Below are positions 26,517 to 34,647 of a stretch of 64,000 bases of DNA, piece after piece (positions within the stretch are counted from its first letter, which is position 1; each line of letters begins with the position of its first letter). The notes beneath the pieces are model-generated. The model saw only the letters and a program-made list of their open reading frames with translations, had not been told where the DNA came from and ran no database searches. The stretch is from Rhodospirillales bacterium (GTDB lineage: Bacteria > Pseudomonadota > Alphaproteobacteria > ATCC43930 > CGMCC-115725): NCBI GenBank assembly GCA_947473305.1, contig CANJCB010000003.1, forward strand, positions 148,583 to 212,582, read 5' to 3'. Position numbers and translations under genes: made by a program.

Positions 26517-26705
26517 CTACATCGACTTCTTGGCAGCGACCTTCTTGGTGGTCTTCTTCTTCGTGGCAGAAGCCTTCTTGACCGCCTTCTTCTTGGCGGG
26601 AGCCTTCATGGTCTGCGTGGTCGAAGACTGGGCGTAAGCGGAGACGGGAATCGCGGAGACCGCGACAAAGGAGAGGAGGGCAAACGCGGTGACAAGCGCC
26701 TTCAT
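26517..26705 (-). CDS. secreted Lys/Ala-rich small protein
   Basis: This 62-aa protein has a signal peptide (MKALVTAFALLSFVAVSAIP, cleavage likely after SAYA). The mature part of about 37 residues is almost entirely Lys, Ala, Thr and Ser, with repeated KKK/KKT blocks (APAKKKAVKKASATKKK). It resembles a histone H1-like tail exported to the periplasm. AGGAGTTCCTCCC precedes the ATG, and a strong terminator follows, so it is a single-gene unit. Function unknown; binding to anionic envelope polymers or DNA is only a guess. Confidence 0.75.
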   Translation of the reverse strand: MKALVTAFALLSFVAVSAIPVSAYAQSSTTQTMKAPAKKKAVKKASATKKKTTKKVAAKKSM

Positions 26706-27009
26706 GGGAGGAACTCCTGGGAGTCGAAATGTTTACTACGACGGTGGATCGCCTATTGACCGATTCGGCTCGAACATTCTGGCCGTAAAGGTTACGGAAG
26801 CCATATTAACATGCCCGAACACTTTTGCGACAAGATTTCATCACTCTCGATGCATAATTTTTGAAGGACTCAAGTCCCCGAATTTTTGATGATCTTTCAA
26901 CGCCTACTTGCAGCAAAGACACGCGCAAGAGAAAAAATGCTTGAGCAACACAACTGGGACGAGTCGGAATCTGCGGCACGTTGCCGCAGAATCGCCATGA
27001 ACCGAAGAG
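26706..27009. other. AT-rich intergenic region
   Basis: These 304 bp between the TadE-like gene and the Lys-rich peptide gene are clearly lower in GC than the surroundings. Apart from a perfect 9-bp inverted repeat, TCTGCGGCA-CGT-TGCCGCAGA at 26970-26990, 20 bp past the TadE-like stop, I see no structure and no supported gene. The hairpin has no T-tract and may only be a weak terminator. Confidence 0.5.
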
Positions 27010-27408
27010 TTACGAGGGGAAGCAGGACTGCGCGGTCAAAGTAATCGTATAGGGCATGAAGCCCGAAACCGCGAAGGGGAAGACATAGCTCGCGGCGACC
27101 TTGTGGCCGCAGGCGACCGTGGTCGGCGTAAAGACGCTGGTCGCCACCCCGATGGTCGAGGCGCGCGCCGCCGCATAGGCCTTGATCTGGGTGCTCGTCC
27201 CGCAGGTCGTCGTATTGATCGAGGCGCAGCGGGCCGCCTCTTCCACCGCGTAATGCAAGGTGCTGAGCGTCCAGAGCACCCGCCCGAATTCGATCACCCC
27301 ATAGATAAGCGCCAGGAACACGGGCAGCACGAGCGCCATTTCCACCGCGGGATTGCCCCCGGTGGATCCCAGCAGCCCCTTTGGTAAGAGGTGCCGCGCC
27401 CGCATCAC
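27010..27408 (-). CDS. TadE-like pseudopilin, second of pair
   Basis: This 132-aa protein has one N-terminal TM helix within GGNPAVEMALVLPVFLALIY. The Glu five residues into the hydrophobic core and the flanking Gly are the TadE/TadG prepilin-like motif. The remainder is a small extracytoplasmic domain with four cysteines (RCASI, TTCGTS, VACGHK, QSCFPS). It lies four bases after the other TadE-like gene. It is likely a minor pseudopilin of the Tad pilus encoded 3-11 kb away on the opposite strand. Confidence 0.8.
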   Translation of the reverse strand: MMRARHLLPKGLLGSTGGNPAVEMALVLPVFLALIYGVIEFGRVLWTLSTLHYAVEEAARCASINTTTCGTSTQIKAYAAARASTIGVATSVFTPTTVACGHKVAASYVFPFAVSGFMPYTITLTAQSCFPS

Positions 27409-27412
27409 CCGC

Positions 27413-27868
27413 TCACTTGATCCGCACGACGGAGGTCGCGCTGAGCGTCATCGGGCTGGTGACGCCGGGATAGGCGATGAGCGTCGAATAGCTCGATTGG
27501 GCGCTGACCGTCACATAGGTGCCGGCCGTGCCGCCCGCCGCGCAGGTGCTGTTGCAGGTCGCCGCCGTGATCGCGGTGCCCGTGGGGCAGCCGCAGCTCT
27601 GCACCGGGGCCGGGTTGGCGGCGAGGCCGGTCAGGCCCGTGGCCCCGGTGACAGCGCCCGATATGGCGGCGCTGTTCCAACCCTTGATCACGGCATATTC
27701 GGCGCCCGCCTGGGCGGCGTTCCGGACTTCCATCTGCTGGTAGGCCGCCATGCCGAAATCCGCCACCACGATCATCATGGCGGCCAGGACCGGAGCCGTA
27801 AGCGCGAATTCCACGGCGGCGATGCCGCTGCGGGAAGCCGCCAGCGCAGCAATAAGTGAAGGTCGCAT
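27413..27868 (-). CDS. TadE-like pseudopilin, first of pair
   Basis: This 151-aa protein starts MRPSLIAALAASRSGIAAVE and continues FALTAPVLAAMMIVVADFG, again a TadE-type N-terminal helix with Glu after Gly-Ile-Ala-Ala-Val. The C-terminal domain is Thr/Ala/Gly-rich with four cysteines in CGCPTG and CNSTC. It is coupled to the second TadE-like gene. No large vWA-containing TadG is present in the window. Confidence 0.8.
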   Translation of the reverse strand: MRPSLIAALAASRSGIAAVEFALTAPVLAAMMIVVADFGMAAYQQMEVRNAAQAGAEYAVIKGWNSAAISGAVTGATGLTGLAANPAPVQSCGCPTGTAITAATCNSTCAAGGTAGTYVTVSAQSSYSTLIAYPGVTSPMTLSATSVVRIK

Positions 27869-28095
27869 GGGCGCCTCATCTGATGGTTTGACTGACTTCT
27901 AGCAACGACCGCCGGCCTCCGCCAGAACTCAAGCAAAGAAAAAGCCCTTATATTTAGGCAAGGACTCGATTGTTCGGCTTTTTAAATGAAATAGGGGACG
28001 ATTCTGGACTTATTACTTTCGAATGAGAGTCGATTGCCGTTGCCGGATCGCCCCTGGAAGCGAAGACTGTGGGAGGTCCGAAATGGGAGCGCGCC

Positions 28096-29094
28096 ATGGC
28101 GATCGCAGAAACGGCACTTGCGGCGGGCTGGCTCAAAGCCCGCAGCTTCGACCTGCGCTTCATCCTGGGCACGGCCGGCCTGGCGCTGGGCAGCGCCGCC
28201 GCGGTGGCCAGCGCACCGAGACTCTTTCCCATCGTCCTCCTCGCCGACCTCTGGCTCCTGAGCTATCCCCATGTGGCGGCCACCTTCACCCGCCTCTGCT
28301 TCGACCGGCAGGGCTTCGAGCGCCATCACCTCCTGGTGACGGTGCTGCCCTCCTTCGTGCTGATCGGGACGGCGGGCCTCTCCTTCGCCGGCGGCGTCTG
28401 GCTCTCCATGAGCGTCTATTTCTATTGGCAATGGTTCCATTACACGCGGCAGAGCTGGGGCATCGCCAAGGCCTACCGGCGGCTTGTCCTCAGGCCGCAG
28501 GAGGAATGGGCGGAGCGGCTCGCCTTCGCGCTGGTCCCGCTCTGGGGCGTGCTGCAACGCTCGGCGCGGGGGCCGGAGACATTGCTCGGCTTCGAGATCC
28601 GGCTCCTGCCCGTGCCGCAGGTCCTGGCGGATATCGTCGGCATCGCGGCAGCGCTGGCGCTCGCCTGGTGGATCCTCGACCGGCTGATCGCCTGGCGCGA
28701 GGGGCGGCTCTCTCCTATGCACACGCTTTATGTGGCGAGCCATCACGTGATGTTCGCACTGGGCTATGGGATCGTCGTCTCGATTGACCTCGGCTGGCTC
28801 ACGCTCAACATCTGGCACAATCTTCAATATCTGGGCTTCGTCTGGCTCGCCAATCACCGGCGCTTCGGGGACCGACCCAGCGCCGAGGCGCCCTTCCTCG
28901 CGACCCTCAGCCGGAGCGGCAGCGGCGCGCGCTATGCGCTGGTCTGCATCGGCTTCGCGGGCACCGCTTACCTGGCGATCCAGAATCTCGTCTGGCTTCT
29001 GCCGGCGGCGGCGATCCTCTACCAGACGATCAATTTCCACCATTACATCGTCGACGCGATCATCTGGCGGCGAGGGCGGCGAGCCGCCGCATGA
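28096..29094 (+). CDS. polytopic membrane protein with conserved histidines, unknown function
   Basis: This 332-aa protein has about eight hydrophobic helices. Histidines recur at or near helix ends: LLSYPHVAATFTR, FYWQWFHYTRQSW, LYVASHHVMFALGY, NIWHNLQYLGFVWLANHRRF and INFHHYIVDAIIWR. This pattern could bind a metal or haem, as in membrane hydroxylases or desaturases, but no known family motif is complete. The ATG at 28096 has GGGAG six bases upstream; an earlier GTG lacks one. Its stop overlaps the acyltransferase start (ATGA), so the two are translationally coupled. Confidence 0.75.
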   Translation: MAIAETALAAGWLKARSFDLRFILGTAGLALGSAAAVASAPRLFPIVLLADLWLLSYPHVAATFTRLCFDRQGFERHHLLVTVLPSFVLIGTAGLSFAGGVWLSMSVYFYWQWFHYTRQSWGIAKAYRRLVLRPQEEWAERLAFALVPLWGVLQRSARGPETLLGFEIRLLPVPQVLADIVGIAAALALAWWILDRLIAWREGRLSPMHTLYVASHHVMFALGYGIVVSIDLGWLTLNIWHNLQYLGFVWLANHRRFGDRPSAEAPFLATLSRSGSGARYALVCIGFAGTAYLAIQNLVWLLPAAAILYQTINFHHYIVDAIIWRRGRRAAA

Positions 29095-30236
29095 CAGCTC
29101 CCGCCGACCGCCGCATCCCCGCGCTCGACGGCTTGCGGGCTTTGGCGATCCTCCTCGTCATGGCCCGCCACGGGGTCAGGCCCTTCTGGTCGGCGGAAGG
29201 CCTGATGCCGCTCGGTCCCTGGGACGCGGCCATCCCGCTCCTCAACGGCTGGATCGGGGTCGATCTCTTCTTCGGATTGAGCGGCTTCCTGATCGCGCGC
29301 CATATCCTCGACCGGATCGAGGGCGGCGGCTTCCGGCCCGGCGACTATCTCAAGCGGCGCGCGCTCAGGATCGGCCCCGCCTACGTCGGGGCGCTGCTGG
29401 TGGCGGTCTCGGGCATCGTGCCGTTCTACGGGGTGGCGCAGGACCAGCTCAGCCTGCGGGTCATCTATCACCTCCTCTTCCTGCAGGATTATCTGCCCTC
29501 CGACATCGTCGTGGCGTTCTGGTCGCTGGGGGTCGAGGAGAAATTCTATCTCCTCGCTCCGGTCCTGGTCCTGACGGCGCTGCGGCTCGACGGCGGATGG
29601 CGCTGGACGGCCCTGGCGGCGCTCGCCGCGATGCCGGGCCTGATGCGGCTCACGACCCATCTCGCCAGCCCGGGCATCGCAGGCTACGAAGCCTATTTCG
29701 AAACCTTCCGCAGCCCCTTCCACATGACCTTCGACGGCATGGTCGCGGGCACGATCTGCGCCTTCATTGCCAGGAAGGACGCCGTCTCGCGCCCTCTCGC
29801 GCATGGCCTCTTCTGGCTCGGGGCGCTGCCGATCCTCGGTCTCGTCGCCGCGACGCCCCTGCTGGAAGCGCCGGGACCTTTCGCCAAGATCCTGCTGCCG
29901 GCGCTACTCGCGGCCGGCACGGGGGCGATGATCCTGGGTCTCGTCTCCTCGGGCGGGCCGGCGTTCTTCCGGGCAGCGATCTTCACGCAAGTCGCGCGGC
30001 TCTCCTACAGCCTCTATCTCGTCCATATGATGACGATCCCCCTGGCCTATCTGACGGCGGAGCGGCTGGCGGGGCCGGGGCTCGCGGGCTTCCTCGTCTT
30101 CCTGCCGATCTACGGGACGCTGTCGGCTGGGGCCGCGGCGCTTCTGCACGGCCTGGTCGAGCGGCCCTTCCTATCGGGCGGCGCGCAGGCCCGATGGATC
30201 TCGCGGCCGCTTGCAACAATAAAACCCACAGTTTGA
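29091..30236 (+). CDS. acyltransferase 3 family membrane protein (OafA/YrhL-like)
   Basis: This 381-aa protein has about ten TM helices and the acyltransferase-3 N-terminal signature PALDGLRALAILLVMARHG with the catalytic-type His. FFGLSGFLIARHIL and FWSLGVEEKFYLLAPVLV follow. The family transfers acetyl or other acyl groups to extracellular sugars, lipids or antibiotics at the inner membrane. It is coupled to the multi-His membrane protein and precedes the first flp gene by 132 bp. Modification of a surface glycan or of the pilus is possible but unproven. Confidence 0.87.
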   Translation: MTAPADRRIPALDGLRALAILLVMARHGVRPFWSAEGLMPLGPWDAAIPLLNGWIGVDLFFGLSGFLIARHILDRIEGGGFRPGDYLKRRALRIGPAYVGALLVAVSGIVPFYGVAQDQLSLRVIYHLLFLQDYLPSDIVVAFWSLGVEEKFYLLAPVLVLTALRLDGGWRWTALAALAAMPGLMRLTTHLASPGIAGYEAYFETFRSPFHMTFDGMVAGTICAFIARKDAVSRPLAHGLFWLGALPILGLVAATPLLEAPGPFAKILLPALLAAGTGAMILGLVSSGGPAFFRAAIFTQVARLSYSLYLVHMMTIPLAYLTAERLAGPGLAGFLVFLPIYGTLSAGAAALLHGLVERPFLSGGAQARWISRPLATIKPTV

Positions 30237-30368
30237 GAGAAAGACTATTTCTCTCAATATTTAGAAACAAGTAATCCGCATCGGAACTGAAACAAATTGC
30301 CAATCCCGCGCAGTCGGGCACATTGGTAAATACAAGGTTATCGGGCTTTGAAGCCCCGGAGGAACGCC

Positions 30369-30548
30369 ATGCGTCGATATCTGTCACAGCTTGCACGCGA
30401 CCGGAGCGGCGTCACGGCCATCGAATACGGCTTGCTGGGCGCCCTGATCGCCATGGTCATCATCGTCGGGGTCACCACCGCCGGGACCTCGCTCAACAGC
30501 AAATACACGACCTTCTCCACGACACTCAACTCTGCCGGCGGACCCTAG
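30369..30548 (+). CDS. flp: Flp-type IVb pilin, copy 1
   Basis: This 59-aa prepilin contains DRSGVTAIEYGLLGALIAMV: the Gly/Val-Thr-Ala-Ile-Glu-Tyr cleavage region with the conserved Glu5-Tyr6, then a hydrophobic helix and a short hydrophilic tail ending AGGP. The ATG at 30369 has GGAGG seven bases upstream; a TTG 21 bases earlier was rejected. It is processed by CpaA and assembled by the Tad apparatus. A strong terminator follows, so it is a separate transcript from the second flp. Confidence 0.93.
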   Translation: MRRYLSQLARDRSGVTAIEYGLLGALIAMVIIVGVTTAGTSLNSKYTTFSTTLNSAGGP

Positions 30549-30583
30549 GTCCAGCGACCGCTCACCCCCACGAGCGGCTTAGC

Positions 30584-30629
30584 GCCGCCGCCGTCGCCCA
30601 ATCCCCGGGCGATGGCGGCGGCTTTTTTA
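30584..30629 (+). terminator. strong rho-independent terminator after flp copy 1
   Basis: A 16-bp stem, GCCGCCGCCGTCGCCC (30584-30599) with GGGCGATGGCGGCGGC (30607-30622, one G-T pair) and a 7-nt loop, is followed by seven T residues. Confidence 0.92.
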
Positions 30630-30755
30630 TTTAACTAAAGAAATAAAAATTAAAATTATCCCTGGATACGGGTAAATTTTATATTCGATTTTTCCCCATA
30701 TATACTTTCAAATCACCAACGATAACTTGATCTATTCCTGTCCAATACTGAACAA

Positions 30756-30791
30756 TTAAGGTTCTGTTAGGAAATTGGACACAAGATTGCC
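30756..30791 (+). promoter_or_regulatory. candidate CtrA site and sigma-54 promoter upstream of flp copy 2
   Basis: TTAA-N7-TTAG at 30756-30770 matches seven of eight positions of the CtrA consensus TTAA-N7-TTAA. Five bases further, TTGG-N10-GC (30775-30790, with TTGC at the -12 element) matches the sigma-54 -24/-12 spacing, although the CAC after the first GG is not kept. The flp ATG is 32 bp beyond. Both are short motifs in an AT-rich stretch (30623-30821), so chance matches are possible. Confidence 0.4.
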
Positions 30792-30821
30792 CCGTCAACG
30801 ACTTGGCGTGGAGACCACAAA

Positions 30822-31001
30822 ATGCAGAATTTCATCAAGAAGCTCCTGGGTTGCCAGAGCGGCGTCACGGCCATCGAATACGGCCTCATCGCGGCGCTGA
30901 TCGCGGTGGTCACGATCACCGGCGTGACGGTGGTCGGCACTTCACTCAACACGAAGTACGACACGATCTCGACCAAGGTCACCGCCGCCGGCGGCCCGTA
31001 A
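30822..31001 (+). CDS. flp: Flp-type IVb pilin, copy 2
   Basis: This 59-aa prepilin contains CQSGVTAIEYGLIAALIAVV with the same Glu-Tyr processing site as copy 1 and the same AGGP end. The middle differs (VTVVGTSLNTKYDTIST against VTTAGTSLNSKYTTFST). The N-terminal leader is MQNFIKKLLG. GGAG lies eight to nine bases before the ATG. It heads the cpa/tad transcript and is separated from cpaA by a long stem-loop, which suggests higher pilin than machinery expression. Confidence 0.93.
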   Translation: MQNFIKKLLGCQSGVTAIEYGLIAALIAVVTITGVTVVGTSLNTKYDTISTKVTAAGGP

Positions 31002-31011
31002 TCCAAAGGAT

Positions 31012-31062
31012 GGGCCGGGCAACGAGGGCGGCGTTCTGTCGACCGCCCTCGCTCCCCGGCCC
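31012..31062 (+). promoter_or_regulatory. intercistronic stem-loop between flp and cpaA
   Basis: GGGCCGGG (31012-31019) with CCCGGCCC (31055-31062), and GAGGGCGG (31024-31031) with CCGCCCTC (31043-31050), stack as two 8-bp stems around an internal loop. No T-tract follows, so it is more likely a partial terminator or mRNA-stabilising element. Confidence 0.65.
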
Positions 31063-31111
31063 CCTTCTTCGGGTCTCATGACTTAAAGCAAAGATTTGGT
31101 GGGGGGTCGTC

Positions 31112-31624
31112 ATGTCGCTTACTGCTGAGATCGTCGGAACGATCGCGGTGGCGGTACTGACCGGATCCCTCCTCTGCGCGGCGGCGAGCGACCTCCAGCG
31201 CTATCTCATCCCGAATCGCTATCCGGCGGCGATCCTGCTGGCCTTCCTGGCCCAGGCGCCGCTCACCCCCTATTTCCAGAGCCTGGGCGGCCTCGCCGTG
31301 GGCGCCGCGGTGCTGGCGGCCGGCGCGCTGCTCTTCGCCCGGGGCCTCCTGGGCGGCGGCGACGTCAAACTCCTGGCGGCCGTCGCCTTCTGGGCCGGCC
31401 CCTCGATGATCGCGACCTTCCTTTTCGTCACCTCCCTCACCGGCGCGGTCTTGGCGCTCACCCTATTGAGCCCCGCGCGGCGGCTCTTCCCCGCCCATCC
31501 CAACGCGCTCGCCGTCCCCGGCGATTTTCGCGGCAGGCTTCGCCAGCCCATGCCCTTCGCCGTGGCGATCGCGGCAGGCGGGCTTTTCGTCGCCGCCGCG
31601 CGCGTCCCCTACCTGATGCCCTGA
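31112..31624 (+). CDS. cpaA: prepilin peptidase CpaA/TadV
   Basis: This 170-aa aspartic prepilin peptidase has several TM helices. The two catalytic aspartates lie in AAASDLQRYLIPN (near residue 27) and in GGGDVKLLAAVAFW (near 85). It lacks the N-terminal zinc/methylase domain of PilD, as is usual for TadV. It removes the Flp leader at the inner membrane. GGGGGG precedes the ATG. It is the first of the co-directional machinery genes. Confidence 0.92.
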   Translation: MSLTAEIVGTIAVAVLTGSLLCAAASDLQRYLIPNRYPAAILLAFLAQAPLTPYFQSLGGLAVGAAVLAAGALLFARGLLGGGDVKLLAAVAFWAGPSMIATFLFVTSLTGAVLALTLLSPARRLFPAHPNALAVPGDFRGRLRQPMPFAVAIAAGGLFVAAARVPYLMP

Positions 31625-31637
31625 GCCGGAGTTCCCC

Positions 31638-32489
31638 ATGCTTGCCCATCGCGTCGTCCTGGTCCTGAGCGCGCTTACCGTCGCCGGCGTCACCGCCCTG
31701 GTGGGCCGCGCCTGGCTTCAGGAACGCGGCAGCATGGTGGTTCAGCAGCAACCTGTTCAGACGGCCCCCGGCGTGCAGGTCCTGGTCGCCCGGGGCGAAC
31801 TTCCCGCCGGGCAGTTCGTGCGGCCCGAAAACCTGCGCTGGCAGGCCTGGCCCAAGGAAGGCCTGGCCACAACCTATCTCACCCCCGACAAGCAGAAGCT
31901 CGAAGACCTCGTGGGCGCCGTCGTGCGCAGCGGCATCGGCGACGGCGAGCCCATTACGGAAAACCGCATGGTGCGTCCGGGCGACCGGGGCTTCATGGCG
32001 GCGGTCCTGACCCCCGGCATGCGGGCGGTCGCCGTCTCCGTGACCGCGATCTCGGGCGTCTCGGGCTTCGTCTTTCCGGGCGACCGGGTCGATCTTCTCC
32101 TCACCATGCAGGTCGCGCGGGAGGAGAAGGTCAATTTCCTCCATCACGCCAGCGAGACCGTGCTGCGCAATCTCCGGGTCCTGGCGGTCGATCAGCGCGC
32201 CGACGACCAGAAGAAGGACGTGCTCGTCGCCAAGACCGCCACCCTGGAAGTCACCGGCAAGCAGGCGGAAACCATCGCCGTCATCGCCGAATTGGGCCGG
32301 CTTTCCCTGAGCCTGCGCAGCCTTGCCCACGATGGCGAAAACGACGAGCAGCGCCTCAGCCACACCTGGGACAGCGAGGCGACCCATCTCCTGCCGCCGC
32401 CGGTCTCCCCCACCGAGATCCCGCTGAAGGTCAGCGTCGTGCGCGGCGGCGACGCCAAGGATGTCGAGTTCCAAAGGCCCCGTCGCTGA
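31638..32489 (+). CDS. cpaB: Flp pilus assembly protein CpaB/RcpC
   Basis: This 283-aa protein has an N-terminal TM helix, an SAF domain (VQVLVARGELPAGQFVRPEN, near residue 49) and the RcpC/CpaB motif SGVSGFVFPGDRVDLLLTM near 140. It is a periplasmic factor that works with the secretin. It is followed 31 bp later by cpaC. Confidence 0.92.
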   Translation: MLAHRVVLVLSALTVAGVTALVGRAWLQERGSMVVQQQPVQTAPGVQVLVARGELPAGQFVRPENLRWQAWPKEGLATTYLTPDKQKLEDLVGAVVRSGIGDGEPITENRMVRPGDRGFMAAVLTPGMRAVAVSVTAISGVSGFVFPGDRVDLLLTMQVAREEKVNFLHHASETVLRNLRVLAVDQRADDQKKDVLVAKTATLEVTGKQAETIAVIAELGRLSLSLRSLAHDGENDEQRLSHTWDSEATHLLPPPVSPTEIPLKVSVVRGGDAKDVEFQRPRR

Positions 32490-32520
32490 CGGCGGTTTTT
32501 TGCGTAGAAGGGATTATGAA

Positions 32521-33933
32521 ATGTCACGCCTGCCCCGCCTTCTGACCCCGCTCCTGCTCTGGGCCGCGCTTCTCGGCCTGCCCCAGGAAGCGAAGGCCGC
32601 GCAGGTCGTGTCGCCAACCGGCGCGCCGCTCAACCTCGAAGTCAGCAAGGGCCGCCTCCTCCACCTCGACCATCCTGCGGCGAGCGTCTTCGTGGCCGAT
32701 CCGGACATCGCGGACATCCAGGTGAAGTCGCCTTCCCTCGTCTATGTCTTCGGCAAGTCGGCCGGCGAGACGACGCTTTACGCGGTGGGCGAAAACGACC
32801 AGCCGCTGCTCTCCTCCACCGTGGTGGTGCGCCACAATCTCGCGAAGCTTCAGCAGGCGCTGAAGGCCCTGGTGCCTGGCACCGCCGTCAACGTCAGCAC
32901 GGTGGACGACCAACTCGTCTTGGAAGGAACCGTCTATTCAGCGGCCGATGGCGAGGACATCCGCCGCATCGCCGCCCGCTTCGTGCCGGCGGAGGCGCAG
33001 CTCATCAACAAGATGAAGGTCTCCGCGCCCAACCAGGTGAACATCCGGGTCCGCATCGCCGAAATGTCGCGCGAGACGATCAAGGAATTCGGCTTCAACT
33101 GGGACGCCCTCTTCCAGCCCGGCAACTTCAAGTTCGGGCTGGCCCAGGGCATCTCGACCCTGACCGGCACCGGCGCTTTCAACACGCGGACGAGCGTCAC
33201 CTCCAACACCACGCTCAACAACCTCTTCGGTGGTTTCTCCAAGGGCAAGGCCGACTTGAACGTGCTGATCGACGCGCTCGACAATCACGGGCTCGTCACC
33301 ATTCTCGCCGAGCCCAATCTCAGCGCCCTCTCCGGGGAGCCCGCGAGCTTCCTGGCGGGCGGCGAGTTTCCCGTGCCGGTGCCCCAGAGCAACAATTCGA
33401 TCACCATCGAATTCAAGAAATTCGGCGTCGGGCTGAATTTCGTCGCGACCATCCTGGGCGACCGGGTCAGCCTGCGCGTCCAGCCCGAGGTGAGCCAGCT
33501 TTCCACCGCCGGCTCGATCATCGTCTCCAGCATCCAGGTGCCTTCGCTGACGACCCGCCGCGCCGACACGACCGTGGAACTCGCCAGCGGCCAGAGCATG
33601 GCCATCGCCGGGCTCCTCCAGAACAACGTCACCCAGGACATCAACAAGTTCCCCTGGCTCGGCGACGTGCCGGTCGTGGGGCAGCTCTTCCGCTCCGACC
33701 GCTTCCGCCGGGACGAATCGGAACTCGTCATCATCGTGACGCCCTATATCGTCCGCCCCGTCACCACGGCGAACCGGCTCCAGACCCCGCTCGACGGCTT
33801 CAACGTCGCCAGCGACCGGGACGCGATCATCTACGGCAATAGCTACAAGCCCCAGGCCCTGAAGCAGCGCAACGCGCCGCTCGGCCGCGACGGCACCGCG
33901 TTAGTCGGCCCCGCCGGCTTCGATCTCGACTAG
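32521..33933 (+). CDS. cpaC: Tad pilus secretin CpaC/RcpA
   Basis: This 470-aa protein has a signal peptide ending near QEAKA, a pilus/MSHA-type BON-like N-domain (LLHLDHPAASVFVADPDIAD) and the secretin domain. Within the latter are LAEPNLSALSGEPASFLAGG, the conserved VPVPQSNN region and the C-terminal VPVVGQLFRSDRFRRDESEL. It forms the outer-membrane channel of the Flp pilus. The ATG at 32521 has AGAAGGGAT upstream; earlier codons of the open frame overlap cpaB's end. Confidence 0.93.
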   Translation: MSRLPRLLTPLLLWAALLGLPQEAKAAQVVSPTGAPLNLEVSKGRLLHLDHPAASVFVADPDIADIQVKSPSLVYVFGKSAGETTLYAVGENDQPLLSSTVVVRHNLAKLQQALKALVPGTAVNVSTVDDQLVLEGTVYSAADGEDIRRIAARFVPAEAQLINKMKVSAPNQVNIRVRIAEMSRETIKEFGFNWDALFQPGNFKFGLAQGISTLTGTGAFNTRTSVTSNTTLNNLFGGFSKGKADLNVLIDALDNHGLVTILAEPNLSALSGEPASFLAGGEFPVPVPQSNNSITIEFKKFGVGLNFVATILGDRVSLRVQPEVSQLSTAGSIIVSSIQVPSLTTRRADTTVELASGQSMAIAGLLQNNVTQDINKFPWLGDVPVVGQLFRSDRFRRDESELVIIVTPYIVRPVTTANRLQTPLDGFNVASDRDAIIYGNSYKPQALKQRNAPLGRDGTALVGPAGFDLD

Positions 33934-33957
33934 CCCCGTCGTTCCGGGAGATTTCCG

Positions 33958-34644
33958 ATGCAATCCTTCAGACAACCCCTCGCCTTCAGCCTCTTAGCGT
34001 TCCTCGCTGCCTGCACGCCCCCAGCCGCGGAATATTCCGCGGCCGAGGCGCCCAAGGCCCTGCGGGTCGATTACCTGACTTTCCGGCACGAGGCGGGCTT
34101 CCTGCCGGGGGCCGCGGCCCTGACGCCCCAGGAGATCCGGCGGCTCGACGCCTTTCTCGACGACGCCCAGGTCGCGGGCGGTTCCAAGGTCTATCTGCAG
34201 GCCCCGCTGGGCGACCGTCTCGCGGCCCAGCGGTCGGGCGCGCTGGTCAAGGCACTGACGGCGCGCGGGGTTGGGGCGGTCAACCTGCCGGACCGGCCCG
34301 GCGCGCAAGCCGACCGGCTTACCGTGATGGTCGAACGCTATGTGGTGACACCGCCGGACTGCCCGGACTGGACCCGGCAAGCCGTGGAGAACCACGCCAA
34401 TGCGATGCCCAGCAACTATGGCTGCGCGAGCCTCACCAACCTCGCCCTGATGGTGGCCGATCCCCGCGATCTCGCCACCGGCCGCCCGCTGGGACCGGCC
34501 GACGCCGATCCGGCGCTCCTGGCGGTGCAGCGCTATCGGGCGGGGAAGGTCCTGCCGCTCCGCCCCGGTGGCGGCACCGAACCCTTTGCCCCCCCGGCCC
34601 CCGCGGCGGCGGCTCCGCCCGCGACACCACCCGGGCAGAACTGA
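33958..34644 (+). CDS. cpaD: pilus assembly lipoprotein CpaD
   Basis: This 228-aa protein has a lipobox LAAC near residue 19, then the CpaD family pattern: VMVERYVVTPPDCPDWTRQ and NYGCASLTNLALMVADPRDL, with paired cysteines. The Pro/Ala-rich tail from about residue 200 looks flexible. It probably helps secretin insertion at the outer membrane. cpaE follows after three bases. Confidence 0.9.
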   Translation: MQSFRQPLAFSLLAFLAACTPPAAEYSAAEAPKALRVDYLTFRHEAGFLPGAAALTPQEIRRLDAFLDDAQVAGGSKVYLQAPLGDRLAAQRSGALVKALTARGVGAVNLPDRPGAQADRLTVMVERYVVTPPDCPDWTRQAVENHANAMPSNYGCASLTNLALMVADPRDLATGRPLGPADADPALLAVQRYRAGKVLPLRPGGGTEPFAPPAPAAAAPPATPPGQN

Positions 34645-34647
34645 ACC

